Shown here: piece by piece, positions 1-10,681 of the stretch
Layout: the number at the start of each line of letters is the position of its first letter
Position numbering within the stretch: the stretch's first letter is position 1
Source of the DNA: Anaeramoeba ignava
Taxonomy: Eukaryota > Metamonada > Anaeramoebidae
Direction: 5' to 3'
NCBI GenBank assembly: GCA_028826165.1
Contig: JAPDFW010000107.1
Coordinates: 1-64,000 of the forward strand
Length of the DNA stretch: 64,000 bases
The notes under the pieces: model-generated
The model's database searches: none
What the model was told of the DNA's origin: nothing
What the model saw: the letters and a program-made list of their open reading frames with translations, nothing else
Program-made: the position numbers and the translations under genes

Positions 1-1163
1 TTGGATGCGGAAATAATAAATACGGTCAACTTGGATTAGGAAAATCAAGAAAAGAAGAAACAAAAATTCAAAAATTAACCAAAATTCAAAATATTCCAAA
101 AGGCAAAATAATAGATATTCAATGTGGAGTTTATCATTCAATAATGTTGATTGAAGATCAAAATCAAAATCAAAATCCAAAAAGAAAACTTTATTCATGT
201 GGATATTGCAGATATAATGGACTTAGTAAAGAAAAAGAAGATACTTATGAATTTACTGAAATCAAATCATCTTTATTTGAAAATGATTATATTCTTGAAA
301 TTTCTGTTGGAGATTATCATACTTTGATTTTAACAGAAAAAGGGAAATTAATAGGATTTGGAAGAAATTTATTTAATGAATTAGGAATTGTAAATACAAA
401 TAATCAATTTATTCCAATTCAAATTGAACTTCCTAAATTAAGATTTAATGAAAATATTTCCAATTATCATATTCTTTGTGGATATCGAAATTCGTTTCTT
501 TATTATTCTCTTTTTCTTTCTTCTTTTTCCAATCTTGAAGAAGATTTGATAAAATTATTTAAAAGAAAAGAATTTTGTGATATTTCATTTAAAACCAAAA
601 ATGGAGAAATAATATCAGCTCATAAATTAATATTGGAATATAGATTAAATCAAAATCAAATTGAAAAACTTAAAGAAATTATTTCAAATAAATCAATTAA
701 AGAATCAAATCAAATATTTGAAATGATTTATTCAAACAATTCCAAAATAAATCCAATATTATATTCTGAAATTAAAGAAATTATAAATTCAAATGAAAAA
801 TTGAAGAAACAATTAAAAGAATTTATTTAAATGAAAATGAAAAAGATTTTTATAATTGAAAGAAAAGAAAAACAATATAAATTTCCTAAATTAATATTAA
901 TAATGAGAAGTGAATTATATCGAGGAATGTTTTTATCTGTTACAAATGATAAATCCAATAAAGTTACAGATTATAGTGAATTAAGTAATAAATCATTTCA
1001 AATATTTGAATATTGGATTTATTCAAATCAAATCAAAGATGAAATTCAAATTACACAAGAAATTATTGAAGAATTAGAAAGAGGAATTGATTATTTTCAA
1101 TTAAATCAAACAAATCCAAATTTATTTGATTTATTAATTAATAAATTTAATAATCAAAATTAA
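1..1163 (+). pseudogene. RCC1-BTB protein, copy 1 (5'-truncated, frame-broken)
   Basis: The C-terminal part of an RCC1-repeat plus BTB/POZ protein. It runs in from the left edge (open from base 3 with GCGNNKYGQLGLG) and is near-identical to the two copies downstream. RCC1 blades are followed by a BTB-start motif (FCDISFKTKNGEIISAHKLI) and then a second BTB-like stretch (FPKLILIMRSELYRGMF). The frame is broken: relative to copies 2 and 3, an A-run near 787 is one base short (A5 against A6) and a T-run near 846 is one base long (T5 against T4). The two changes restore the frame, but a TAA at 828-830 lies in the shifted stretch between them. One AATGAA unit is also missing there. It could be a recent pseudogene or two homopolymer sequencing errors. 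The stop lies inside an AATCAA/AATTAA repeat. The RCC1-BTB family call is strong; the exact function is unknown. Confidence 0.8.
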
Positions 1164-1227
1164 AATTAAAATTAAAATTAAAATTAAAATTTCAAAATTT
1201 ATTTTTTTCATTTTTTTCTTTTCAAAA

Positions 1228-3039
1228 ATGAATGATTGTTTATTTTTTGGTTATAATAAAGAACCAATTCTTATAAAAAATGAACCAGATAAAATAACAA
1301 AACCAATTCAATTTAAATTTGAAAATGAAAATGAAAATGAAAATGAAAATGAAAATGAAAATGGAAAACAAATTAAACAAATTTCAACAAGTGAATTTTC
1401 AACAATTTTCCTTTTTAAAAATGGAAAAGCAATAGAATATTTAAATAAAAAAGATCCAAAACAAAATCCTGAAAAAATTCAAATTGAAGAAAATATTCAA
1501 AAAGTATCTTTTGGTTATTTTAATGAAGCTATTTTAACAAAAGAAGGAAATGTATTTGCCAAAGGAAAAGATATAAATCCAAAAAATCCAAAAGAATTTA
1601 TTAATATTTCATCATTAATTGAAGATACAAATGATAGAATAATTAAAGATGTTGTTTCTGGAAATAGTTCAATTTACTTATTAACTTCAAATCAAAATGC
1701 TTATGGAATTGGTTTGAATTATTCTGGTCAACTTGGTTTTGATTCTGAAACACTTTATAAAACAGAAAAACCAATTTTAATGATGAAAAATGTTTCTAAA
1801 ATATTTTTAGGAAGTACTTCAAATCATGTTTTTCTTTTAAATTTAAATCAAGAATTATTTGGATGTGGAGATAATATATCTGGTCAACTTGGATTAGGAA
1901 AATCAAGAAAAGAAACAAAAATTCAAAAATTAACCAAAATCCAAAATATTCCAAAAGGCAAAATAATTGATATTCAATGTGGTGTTTCTTTTTCAATAAT
2001 GTTGATTGAAAATGAAAATGAAAATGAAAATCCAAAAAGAAAACTTTATTCATGTGGATATTCTCAATTTAATGGACTTGGAAAAAATGAAAATGAAAAC
2101 ACTTATGAATTTACTGAAATCAAATCATCTTTATTTGAAAATAATAATATTCTTGATTTTTCTGTTGGAAATGCTCATACTTTGATTTTAACTTCCAAAT
2201 CAAAATTAATAGTATTTGGATATAATTCTTATGGTCAATTAGGAACTGGAGATATAAATAGTCAACCAATTCCAATTCAAATTGAACTCCCTAAATTAAG
2301 ATTTAATGAAAATATTTCTAATTATCATGTTCTTTGTGGAAATAATAAATCATTTATTTATTATTCTCCTCTTTCTTTTTCCAATCTTGAAGAAGATCTG
2401 ATAAAATTATTTGAAAGAAAAGAATTTTGTGATATTTCATTTAAAACAGAAAATGGAGAAATAATTGAAGCTCATAAATTAATATTGGAATATAGATTAA
2501 ATCAAAATCAAAATCAAATTGAAAAACTTCAAGAAATTATTTCAAAAAAATCAATTAAAGAATCAAATCAAATATTTGAAATGATTTATTCAAACAATTC
2601 CAAAATAAATCCAAAATTATATTCTGAAATTAAAGAAATTATAAATTCAAATGAAAAAATAGAAGAAACAATGAAAAGAATTTATTTAAATGAAAATGAA
2701 AATGAAAAAGATTTTATAATTGAAAGAAAAGAAAAACAATATAAATTTCCTAAATTAATATTAATAATGAGAAGTGAATTATATCGAGGAATGTTTTTAT
2801 CTGTAACTGAAGATACTTCTAATAAAGTTACAGATTATAGTGAATTAAGTAATAAATCATTTCAAATATTTGAATATTGGATTTATTCAAATCAAATTAA
2901 AAACGAAATTCAAATTACACAAGAAATCATTGATGAAATTAAAACTGGAATTGATTATTTTCAATTAAATCAAACAAATCCAAATTTAATTGATTTATTA
3001 ATTAACAAATTTAATAATCAAAATCAAAATCAAAATTAA
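1228..3039 (+). CDS. RCC1-repeat and BTB domain protein, copy 2
   Basis: Intact single-exon gene of 603 aa. Residues about 60-400 form RCC1-type beta-propeller repeats, with recurrent motifs such as NAYGIGLNYSGQLGF, ELFGCGDNISGQLGLG and IVFGYNSYGQLGTGD. From about 415 comes a BTB/POZ start (FCDISFKTENGEIIEAHKLI), then a helical insert and a second BTB-like block (KQYKFPKLILIMRSELYRGM) up to the end. RCC1 propellers bind small GTPases or chromatin and BTB domains recruit partners such as cullin-3; which applies here is not shown. An N-terminal NENENE run (AATGAA repeats) differs in length between copies. The start is clear because the identical leader and ATGAATGATTG context recur at copy 3. 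The C-terminus (NQNQNQN) ends where the AATCAA repeat mutates to AATTAA, creating the TAA stop. Confidence 0.9.
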   Translation: MNDCLFFGYNKEPILIKNEPDKITKPIQFKFENENENENENENENGKQIKQISTSEFSTIFLFKNGKAIEYLNKKDPKQNPEKIQIEENIQKVSFGYFNEAILTKEGNVFAKGKDINPKNPKEFINISSLIEDTNDRIIKDVVSGNSSIYLLTSNQNAYGIGLNYSGQLGFDSETLYKTEKPILMMKNVSKIFLGSTSNHVFLLNLNQELFGCGDNISGQLGLGKSRKETKIQKLTKIQNIPKGKIIDIQCGVSFSIMLIENENENENPKRKLYSCGYSQFNGLGKNENENTYEFTEIKSSLFENNNILDFSVGNAHTLILTSKSKLIVFGYNSYGQLGTGDINSQPIPIQIELPKLRFNENISNYHVLCGNNKSFIYYSPLSFSNLEEDLIKLFERKEFCDISFKTENGEIIEAHKLILEYRLNQNQNQIEKLQEIISKKSIKESNQIFEMIYSNNSKINPKLYSEIKEIINSNEKIEETMKRIYLNENENEKDFIIERKEKQYKFPKLILIMRSELYRGMFLSVTEDTSNKVTDYSELSNKSFQIFEYWIYSNQIKNEIQITQEIIDEIKTGIDYFQLNQTNPNLIDLLINKFNNQNQNQN

Positions 3040-3168
3040 AATTAAAATTAAAATTAAAAATTAAAATTAAAATTAAAATTAAAATTAAAATTAAAATTAA
3101 AATTAAAATTAAAATTAAAATTAAAATTAAAATTAAAATTAAAATTAAAATTAAAATTAAAATTAAAA
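3033..3168. repeat. (AAATTA)n hexamer array between RCC1-BTB copies 2 and 3
   Basis: More than 20 units of AAATTA, with one slipped unit near 3058. It begins inside the last codons of copy 2, where the unit is AATCAA, and continues in the same phase past the TAA stop. A shorter version follows copy 1 (about 1159-1194) and a longer, less pure one follows copy 3 (4995-5192). Confidence 0.9.
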
Positions 3169-3198
3169 TTCATTTTTTTCATTTTTTTCTTTTCAAAA
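3169..3198 (+). promoter_or_regulatory. T-rich leader shared by the tandem RCC1-BTB genes
   Basis: A block reading TTCATTTTTTTCATTTTTTT then CTTTTCAAAA abuts the ATG. The same block lies at about 1201-1227 before copy 2, and a variant lies at 5190-5228 before the next gene. Similar TTCATTTTT tracts precede most starts in the window. It is likely the core promoter or 5' UTR; this is inference from position and recurrence. Confidence 0.5.
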
Positions 3199-4998
3199 AT
3201 GAATGATTGTTTATTTTTTGGTTTAAATAATTATCCAAAACTTTTCAAAAATGAACCAAATAAAATAATAAAACCAATTCAATTTAAATTTGAAAATGAA
3301 AATGAAAATGAAAATGAAAATGAAAATGAAAATGAAAATGAAAAACAAATTAAACAAATTTCAACAAGTGAATTTTCAACAATTTTCCTTTTTAAAAATG
3401 GAAAAGCAATAAAATATTTAAATGAAAAAGATCCAAAACAAAATCCTGAAAAAATCCAAATTGAAAATATTCAAAAAGTATCTTTTGGTTATTCAAATGA
3501 AGCTATTTTAACAATAGAAGGAAATGTATTTGCCAAAGGATATTATATTAATCCAAAAAATCCAAAAGAATTTATCAATATTTCATCATTAATTGAAGAT
3601 ACAAATGATAGAATAATTCAAGATATTGTTTCTGGAGGTTTTTCATTTTACTTATTAACTTCAAATCAAAATGCTTATGGAATTGGTTCAAATTATTCTG
3701 GTCAACTTGGTTTTGATTCTGAAACACTTTATAAAACAGAAAAACCAATTTTAATGATGAAAAATGTTTCTAAAATATTTTCAGGAAGTACTTCAGATTC
3801 AATTTTTCTTTTAAATTCAAATCAAGAATTATTTGGATGCGGAGATAATAATTATGGTCAACTTGGATTAGGAGAATCAAGAAAAGAAGAAACAGAAATC
3901 CAAAAATTAACCAAAATCCAAAATATTCCAAAAGGTAAAATAATTGATATTCAATGTGGTGTTTCTTTTTCAATAATGTTGATTGAAGATGAAAATGAAA
4001 ATCCGAAAAGAAAACTTTATTCATGTGGATATTCTCAATTTAATGGACTTGGAAAAAATGAAAATGAAAATACTTATGAATTTACTGAAATCAAATCGTC
4101 TTTATTTGAAAATGATGATAATATTCTTGAAATTTCTGTTGGAAATGCTCATACTTTGGTTTTAACTTCCAAATCAAAATTAATAGTATTTGGAGATAAT
4201 AGATATGGTCAATTAGGAACTGAAGATACAAAAGAAATACAATTAATCCCAATTCAAATTGAACTTCCTAAATTAAGATTTAATGAAAATATTTCTAATT
4301 ATCATATTTCTTGTGGAAATAATAAATCATTTCTTTATTATTCTCCTTCTTCTTTTTCCAATCTTGAAGAAGATTTGATAAAATTATTTAAAAGAAAAGA
4401 ATTTTGTGATATTTCATTTAAAACAGAAAATGGAGAAATAATTGAAGCTCATAAATTAATATTGAAATATAGATTAAATCAAAATCAAAATCGAATTGAA
4501 AAACTTCAAGAAATTATTTCAAATAAATCAATTAAAGAATCAAATCAAATATTTGAAATGATTTATTCAAATAATTCCAATATAAATCCAAAATTATATT
4601 CTGAAATTAAAGAAATTATAAATTCAAATGAAAAAATTGAAGAAACAATGAAAAGAATTTATTTAAATGAAAATGAAAATGAAAAAGATTTTATAATTGA
4701 AAGAAAAGAAAAACAATATAAATTTCCAAAATTAATATTAATAATGAGAAGTGAATTATATCGAGGAATGTTTTTATCTGTTACAGATGATACTTCTAAT
4801 AAAGTTACAGATTATAGTGAATTAAGTAATAAATCATTTCAAATATTTGAATATTGGATTTATTCAAATCAAATTAAAAACGAAATTCAAATTACACAAG
4901 AAATCATTGATGAAATTAAAACTGGAATTGATTATTTTCAATTAAATCAAACATATCCAAATTTATTTGATTTATTAATTAACAAATTTAATAATTAA
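3199..4998 (+). CDS. RCC1-repeat and BTB domain protein, copy 3
   Basis: Intact single-exon gene of 599 aa, the third member of the tandem array and very close to copy 2 along its whole length. It has the same RCC1 blades (NAYGIGSNYSGQLGF, ELFGCGDNNYGQLGLG, IVFGDNRYGQLGTED) and the same BTB halves (FCDISFKTENGEIIEAHKLI; RSELYRGMFLSVTDDTSN). Differences cluster in blade loops and in the number of NE repeats near residue 35. The 159-bp spacer from copy 2 is nearly all AAATTA hexamers plus a shared T-rich leader directly before the ATG. High identity, shared leader and head-to-tail order point to recent tandem duplication. Partners are unknown. Confidence 0.9.
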   Translation: MNDCLFFGLNNYPKLFKNEPNKIIKPIQFKFENENENENENENENENEKQIKQISTSEFSTIFLFKNGKAIKYLNEKDPKQNPEKIQIENIQKVSFGYSNEAILTIEGNVFAKGYYINPKNPKEFINISSLIEDTNDRIIQDIVSGGFSFYLLTSNQNAYGIGSNYSGQLGFDSETLYKTEKPILMMKNVSKIFSGSTSDSIFLLNSNQELFGCGDNNYGQLGLGESRKEETEIQKLTKIQNIPKGKIIDIQCGVSFSIMLIEDENENPKRKLYSCGYSQFNGLGKNENENTYEFTEIKSSLFENDDNILEISVGNAHTLVLTSKSKLIVFGDNRYGQLGTEDTKEIQLIPIQIELPKLRFNENISNYHISCGNNKSFLYYSPSSFSNLEEDLIKLFKRKEFCDISFKTENGEIIEAHKLILKYRLNQNQNRIEKLQEIISNKSIKESNQIFEMIYSNNSNINPKLYSEIKEIINSNEKIEETMKRIYLNENENEKDFIIERKEKQYKFPKLILIMRSELYRGMFLSVTDDTSNKVTDYSELSNKSFQIFEYWIYSNQIKNEIQITQEIIDEIKTGIDYFQLNQTYPNLFDLLINKFNN

Positions 4999-5192
4999 AA
5001 TTAAAATTAAAATTAAAATCAAAATTAAAATTAAAATCAAAATTAAAATTAAAATTAAAATTAAAATTAAATTTAAAATTAAAATTAAAATTAAAATTAA
5101 AATTAAAATTAAATTTGAAATTAAAATTAAAATTAAAATTAAAATTAAAATTAAAATTAAAATTAAAATTAAAATTAAAATTAAAATTAAAA
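4995..5192. repeat. AAATTA hexamer array after RCC1-BTB copy 3
   Basis: About 200 bp of AAATTA units with scattered variants (AAATCA, AAATTT, TTGAAA) starting at the stop of copy 3 and ending at the T-rich leader of the following gene. Long open frames across it on either strand are repeat artefacts. Confidence 0.9.
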
Positions 5193-5228
5193 TTCATTTT
5201 TTTCATTTTTTTCATTTTTTCTTTTAAA

Positions 5229-5640
5229 ATGAATTTCCATTTTTCATTAAATCTTTCAATATCAGAAATTTTCTTAAATTTATTTGCAGATAATTCATTA
5301 TTTGTAGAACATTTTCATCTTGAACAAAAACAAACAAATTTTCAATTTTCAAAATGGAATAAAAATATAAGATTAATAAATTATTCAATAATAATTCCTT
5401 TAGAATTCAAGAGAAAATAGCATTTGAAATCAAAGAGATTGAAAATTTTGAATTTTACAAAATGGGTTCAAAAATAATTTAATTTAATTTTGAATTTTGA
5501 ATTTAATTTTTAATTTAATTTTTAAAAATGATTCTTTTTAGAAATTTACTCATTTCTTCCAAAATCCAATTTTTCAAAATGAAATTCTTCAAGATTTTCA
5601 AATTCAAATTAAAATGGAGGTGAATCAAAGGATATTTTAA
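5229..5640 (+). pseudogene. VASt-domain protein, N-terminal part (frames interrupted)
   Basis: An ATG at 5229, behind the same leader type as the RCC1-BTB genes, opens a 63-codon frame to 5420. Its text matches the start of a VASt domain: SISEIFLNLFADNSLFVEHF, the Trp in FSKWNKNIRLINYSI, and the strand IIPLEFK. VASt is the START-like sterol-binding fold of GRAMD1/Aster and yeast Lam proteins. At about 5415-5419 homology slips by one base and continues in another frame (IAFEIKEIENFEFYKMGSK). A third frame, about 5535-5625, reads NPIFQNEILQDFQIQIKMEV, like the mid-VASt PYxDYF region. Short introns may explain part of this (donor near 5466, acceptor TTTTTAG near 5540; donor GTGAAT near 5626, acceptor TTTCAG near 5698), but at least two one-base breaks remain. 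No GRAM domain is visible upstream. Confidence 0.55.
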
Positions 5641-5712
5641 CACCAAAATTAATATTCATTAATCATAAATTTTTATCATTAGTTTATTTACGTTTCAGAA
5701 ACGAATTTAGAA

Positions 5713-6492
5713 ATGGAATCAAATCCAAATTCAGATTCAAAAACTGAAGTTGATGTTTCTGTTCAATTTCTTCCAAATTTCAATTCAAAAAATAAATTAC
5801 AAAAAATGGTTTTGGATTATTATTGCAGATCAATTGAAACATGGATAAAATTAGCCAAAGAATTAATTGACGAATTTTCTTCAAAAGAAATGAGGAGCAA
5901 TTTTCTTAAGAAAAAAATTACAGAAAGAATGCTGATTTTCCGAAATTTCAAACGAATTATTTCTCAAAATTATGATATTTTGAATGAAAATATTGAAAAT
6001 GATTCAATTTTAGAAGAAAATCAAGGAGAATCTGATGAAAATAGCATTTTTGTTTCTTCAGAAAGTGATATTTTTCAAGATTTGGATGAAGAAAACAGAA
6101 ATAATAATAATAACAATAATAATAATAATAATCAAATTATTGAACAAAATGAAAATTTTATTGATTCCAATTCACATTCAAGAGAAATTGAAGAATTAAA
6201 AAAACAAGTTGAATTATCAATTAAAAAAGTTGAAAATTTTGAAAAAATTATTTTTGGAGAAAACTATGAATTATTCAAATCTGCTTCAAATTTCCTTAGA
6301 AATTTTGAAAAGAAAAAAATTGAAATTTTGGAAACTCAACAAGAATTAGAAATGAATGCAATTAAAAATGCAAATGAAAATGAAAATGAAAATGAAAATA
6401 ATAATTCTAAAAAAATTGCAATTACTATAACTTCAATTTGTTTGATTATTATTAGTTCTGTTTATATTTTTCGAAAATTTAAAAGAAAATGA
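5713..6492 (+). CDS. VASt-domain protein, C-terminal part with tail anchor
   Basis: An open frame of 259 codons continuing the VASt homology of the preceding segment. TEVDVSVQFLPN and KMVLDYYCRSIETWIKLAKE fit the last strand and long C-terminal helix of VASt. Then come an acidic Asn-rich linker (poly-N about residues 130-140), a coiled-coil stretch (about 160-225), and one hydrophobic segment, IAITITSICLIIISSVYIF, just before the basic end RKFKRK. VASt followed by a single C-terminal membrane segment is the layout of GRAMD1/Lam sterol-transfer proteins at ER contact sites, so an ER tail-anchored lipid-transfer role is inferred. The Met at 5713 may be internal to a longer spliced or frame-broken gene starting at 5229. 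Confidence 0.6.
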   Translation: MESNPNSDSKTEVDVSVQFLPNFNSKNKLQKMVLDYYCRSIETWIKLAKELIDEFSSKEMRSNFLKKKITERMLIFRNFKRIISQNYDILNENIENDSILEENQGESDENSIFVSSESDIFQDLDEENRNNNNNNNNNNNQIIEQNENFIDSNSHSREIEELKKQVELSIKKVENFEKIIFGENYELFKSASNFLRNFEKKKIEILETQQELEMNAIKNANENENENENNNSKKIAITITSICLIIISSVYIFRKFKRK

Positions 6493-6595
6493 AAGGATTT
6501 TTTTTTATTGGAATTTTGGATTGAAAGAAAAAGGAAAAGAAAAAGAAAAAGAAATTTTTTTGATTTTGAATTTTTTAAATTTTGAAAATTTGAAA

Positions 6596-9433
6596 TTATT
6601 TCTTAAATTCTGTTGTAACTTCATCAAAATCAAAAACTCTTAAAGGTTCAACTTTCTTTTGAGCAATTAAGTAAATTGTGAAAAATAATGGAAATCTAAA
6701 ACAAAATTAAAAATTAATTTAAAATTATTGATTTAAATTTAAAATTATTAATTAAAATTTACTCTTCAATTTTTCCTTTTTTTGTTAAAAATCGATGAAC
6801 TTCATCACAAGTTAAAGTTCCTTGAAGTTTTTGTCCATTCAACAATTCAGCTTCCAAATCATTCCAAGACTAAAAAAAAATATAATTATTTTTGTTAATT
6901 CAAAAAATTTTCCCTAAAAGAAAAAATTTTTTTTTTTTTTAAAAAATTTTTCACTTTTCCAGTTTTAACAAAAGCTTCAGCAACTTTTCTGTTTCTTCCA
7001 CCAACACAAGTTGTAATAAGATCAGCGACACCACAACTTTCAAAGAATGTTTCACTTTCGACACCTTTGTAAAACATTTGAGCGAATTTTTTCATCTCTA
7101 ACAAACCAATTCTCATGATTGCTGCTTTTGAATTTCCACCAAAAGAAAGTCCATCACAAAAACCTGCTCCAAGAGCAACGATGTTTTTGAGTGATCCACA
7201 AATTTCAACTCCATAAACATCTGAAACTGTTGAAACTCTGAATGTTTTTGTGTTGAAAAGTTTGAGATACATTTCTTGGTCTTTTTGGTCAGCGCAACCT
7301 AAACAAAATTTTAAAAATTTTGAAATTAAATCAAATGAAATCAAATTATTTGAAAATGAATTAAATCAAATTAAATTAAATCAAATTAAATCAAATTATT
7401 TGGAAATGAATTAAATTAAATTAAATCAAAATTATTTGGAAATGAATTAAATCAAATCAAATCAAATCAAATCAAATTAAATTAAATCAAATTAAATTAA
7501 AATCAAATTAAATCAAATTAAATCAAATTAAATCAAATTAAATCAAATTGAAAAAGTGGAACAAAATTAAATTAAAATTATTTCAAAATTATTTGGAAAT
7601 GAATTAAATCAAATTAAATCAAATTAAATTAAAATCAAAATTATTTGGAATTGAATTAAATTAAATTAAATCAAATTAAAATTTAGAAATCAATCTTTTA
7701 CCAATTGTAGTTTCACAAAACATATCTTGTGCAACTTCATTTGCAACATTTGCTCCCATTAAAGCACTTACTTGAATTCCTAAACTTTCAGAAATCATAT
7801 CAGAAATTAAGTGAATTTCATCTTGATCATCAACAACAAAACCCTTAATTAAAGTAATTGCTCTGCAACCCTTTTTGATGTGTTCTTTTATTGTGGAAAG
7901 TGTTCTAGAAATAAATTGATGTGGAAGAACAAAAACAAGAATTGTTGCTCCATCAACTGATTTAATAAGATCAGGTTCTGCAATTAAATTTTCTGGAAGA
8001 GTAATTCCTGGTAAATACCTAATTTTGATTTATTATTTATTATTTATTTAATATTTATTTAATATTAATTTAATATTTAATATTTATTTAATATTTAATA
8101 TTTAATATTTAATATTTAATATTTTTGGATAATATTTATTTAATATTTATTTAATATTTAATATTTAATATTTATTTAATATTTATTATTTAATATTTAT
8201 TTAATATTTATTATTTAATATTTATTTAATATTTATTATTTAATATTTATTTAATATTTAATATTTATTTAATATTTATTTAATATTTATTTAATATTTA
8301 ATATTTAATATTTAATATTTAATATTTAATATTTATTTAATATTTAATATTTATTTAATATTTAATATTTAATATTTAATATTTAATATTTAATATTTAT
8401 TTATTTAATATTTAATATTTAATATTTTAATATTTTTATTTTTATTTATTATTTAATATTTAATATTTAATATATTTTATTTTAATATTTATTATTTAAT
8501 ATTTATTTAATATTTTATATTTATTTTAATATTTATTTAATATTTAATATTTATTTAATATTTATTTTATTTTTTTTTTATTTATTTATATTTTATTTAA
8601 TATTTATTTAATATTTATATTTTTTTATTTATTTTTTTTATTTTTTATTAATATTTATTTTAATATTTATTTAATATTTATTTTTTAATTTATTTATTTT
8701 TTATTTAATATTTTAATTTTAATTTATTTAAATTTATTTAATTTATTTATTTTTTTAATATTTATTTAATATTTATTTAATATTTATTTAATATTTAATA
8801 TTTAATATTTATTTAATATTTATTTAATATTTAATATTTATTTAATATTTAATATTTAATATTTATTTAATATTTATTTAATATTTAATATTTAATATTT
8901 AATATTTAATATTTAATATTTAATATTTAATATTTAATATTTAATATTTATTTAATATTTATTATTTAATATTTATTATTTAATATTTAATATTTATTTA
9001 TTATTTTATATTTAATTAATATTTATTTAATATTTATTTTATATTTAATATTATGAAAAAGTTTTTACTTGACATTCTCATGTTTTGTGTTCATAATTTC
9101 AGTTAATTTTTGACCATCAATAAGTTCTTCAAAAACCCAAATTTTTGTTTCTTTTTCAAAAATATTTTCATGCTTAGCTGTATTTGTAGCAATAATTCTT
9201 GCAATTGCTGAACCCCTAAAATAAAAGAGAAAATAAGAAAGAAATAAATAAAAAAGCAAAAAAATTGAATAAAAATGATTGTTTTTATTACCAATTTCCT
9301 GAACCAATAATTGCAACTTTCTTATATTATTTTCAAAAAAAAAAGCAAAAAAAAAAGCGAAAAAATTTTTTTTAAATTGAAAAACAAATTAAAAAAAATA
9401 ATAATTTATAAAAAGTACTTCTTTTTCTGTCAT
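6596..9433 (-). CDS. GPD1: NAD-dependent glycerol-3-phosphate dehydrogenase, 7 exons
   Basis: Interconverts dihydroxyacetone phosphate and glycerol 3-phosphate, linking glycolysis to lipid synthesis and NADH balance. Exons on the minus strand: 9433-9419, 9320-9292, 9215-9069, 8018-7702, 7298-6955, 6869-6763, 6695-6596. Phases fit throughout and give 352 aa, the usual length for the family. The NAD-binding motif IIGSGNWGSAIA is split over exons 2 and 3. The catalytic Lys is in [16 protein letters not shown], and the signatures [13 protein letters not shown] and [11 protein letters not shown] are intact. Exon 1 codes only MTEKE (15 nt). There is no N-terminal targeting sequence and no C-terminal SKL, so it is probably cytosolic. 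Donors are mostly GTAAA/GTGAA and acceptors TTTTAG. Intron 3 (8019-9068) and intron 4 (7299-7701) are swollen by tandem repeats. Confidence 0.95.
7299..7701. repeat. GPD1 intron 4 filled with AATCAAATTA repeats
   Basis: A 403-bp intron. Most of it is a degenerate array of about 10-bp AAATTAAATC-like units interspersed with TTATTTGGAAATGAA blocks. No open frame is conserved. Confidence 0.75.
8021..9055. repeat. GPD1 intron 3 expanded by TATTTAA repeats
   Basis: About 1 kb of (TATTTAA)n and TATTTAATATTTAA variants fills nearly the whole intron 8019-9068. The intron still has a good donor (GTAAAAAC at 9068) and acceptor (ATTAG at 8019), so it is probably spliced. Nothing else is visible in it. 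Confidence 0.9.
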
Positions 9434-10681
9434 TTGTAAAGAAAATTAAGAAAAGGAAAAATGAAAATTTTTATTTCGAATTTATTTAAAAAAAAATAAA
9501 AAAAAAAATAAAAATTCCACTTTTTTATTCCTCTTTTTATTAAAATTATTATTAAATTTATTATTAAATTTATTATTAAAATTATTATTAAAATTATTAT
9601 TAAAATTATTATTAAAATTATTATTAAAATTATTATTAAAATTATTATTAAAATTATTATTAAAATTATTATTAAATTTGTTATTAAATTTATTATTAAA
9701 TTTATTATTAAAATTATTATTAAAATTATTATTAAATTTGTTATTAAATTTATTATTAAAATTGTTATTAAATTTGTTATTAGATTTATTATTTGATTGA
9801 AAAAGCAATTTTTAATCAATTTTTATTCCATTTTTAATCCCCTTTCTTTTTAAATTTCTTTTAAATTTATTATTAAATTTTCTTTTAAATTTATTATTTA
9901 ATTTTCTTTTAATTTTCTTTTTAATTTTCTTTTTAATTTTCTTTTTAATTTATTATTTAATTTTCTTTTAAATTTTCTTTTAAATTTCTTTTAAATTTTC
10001 TTTTAATTTTCATTTTTAATTTCTTTTTAATTTCTTTTTAATTTTCTTTTTGGTTATTATTTAATTTTCTTTTAAATTTCTTTTTAATTTTCTTTTAAAT
10101 TTTCTTTTTAATTTTTTTTTAAATTTTTTTTTTTTATTTTTTTTTTTAATTTTTAAATCTTTTTATTTTAATTTTCTCTTTTGATCAATTTAATAGAGAT
10201 TTGATCTTTACAATTTTAATACTTAAATTAAATAAAGAAAATTTAATTTTTTATTTAATTAAAGAAAAAAAAAAATAAAGAAAAGCAAAAAATTTTTATT
10301 CATTTTAAATTAAATTTAAAATAAAATAAAAAGTTACAAATTAAAAAAAAAATAAATTTTTTTTCTTTTTCCTTTTTTCTTCTTTTAATTAAATTTCAAT
10401 TAAACCAAACTCAAAAAATTAAAGAGATCTATTTACATAATTTCAATTCTTTATTTTTATTTAAATTTTTTATTGTTTATTTAATTTTATTTTCTTTTAT
10501 TATTAAAAAACAACAAAGAAAAAAAAGTTTTTATTTTTTTTTCATTTTTTTCTTTTTTTATTTTTTATTTTTTAAACAGATCTCGTCATCTTAATTTTTT
10601 TTATTCATTTTCTTTTTTTAAAAAATTTACAAAAAAAAAAAAACTTTTTTATTCTTTTTAAAATTTTTTAAAAAAAAAACA
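9434..10681. repeat. Divergent intergenic region with 12-bp and T-rich repeats
   Basis: This lies between the GPD1 start (-) and the GATA-finger gene start (+). 9537-9795 is an array of a 12-bp unit ATTATTATTAAA. 9840-10140 is a degenerate TTTTAATTTTCTTT array. 10140-10680 is A/T homopolymer tracts. Both promoters must lie here. No gene or RNA is seen. Confidence 0.8.

Noticed and set aside
8021-9055. Possible replication origin or scaffold attachment region in the AT repeat
   Set aside because: Composition alone cannot support it; the stretch is explained as an expanded intron between two well-defined exons.
9430-9819. Frames of NLIINL and NNFNNK type
   Set aside because: Direct products of the 12-bp ATTATTATTAAA array upstream of GPD1.
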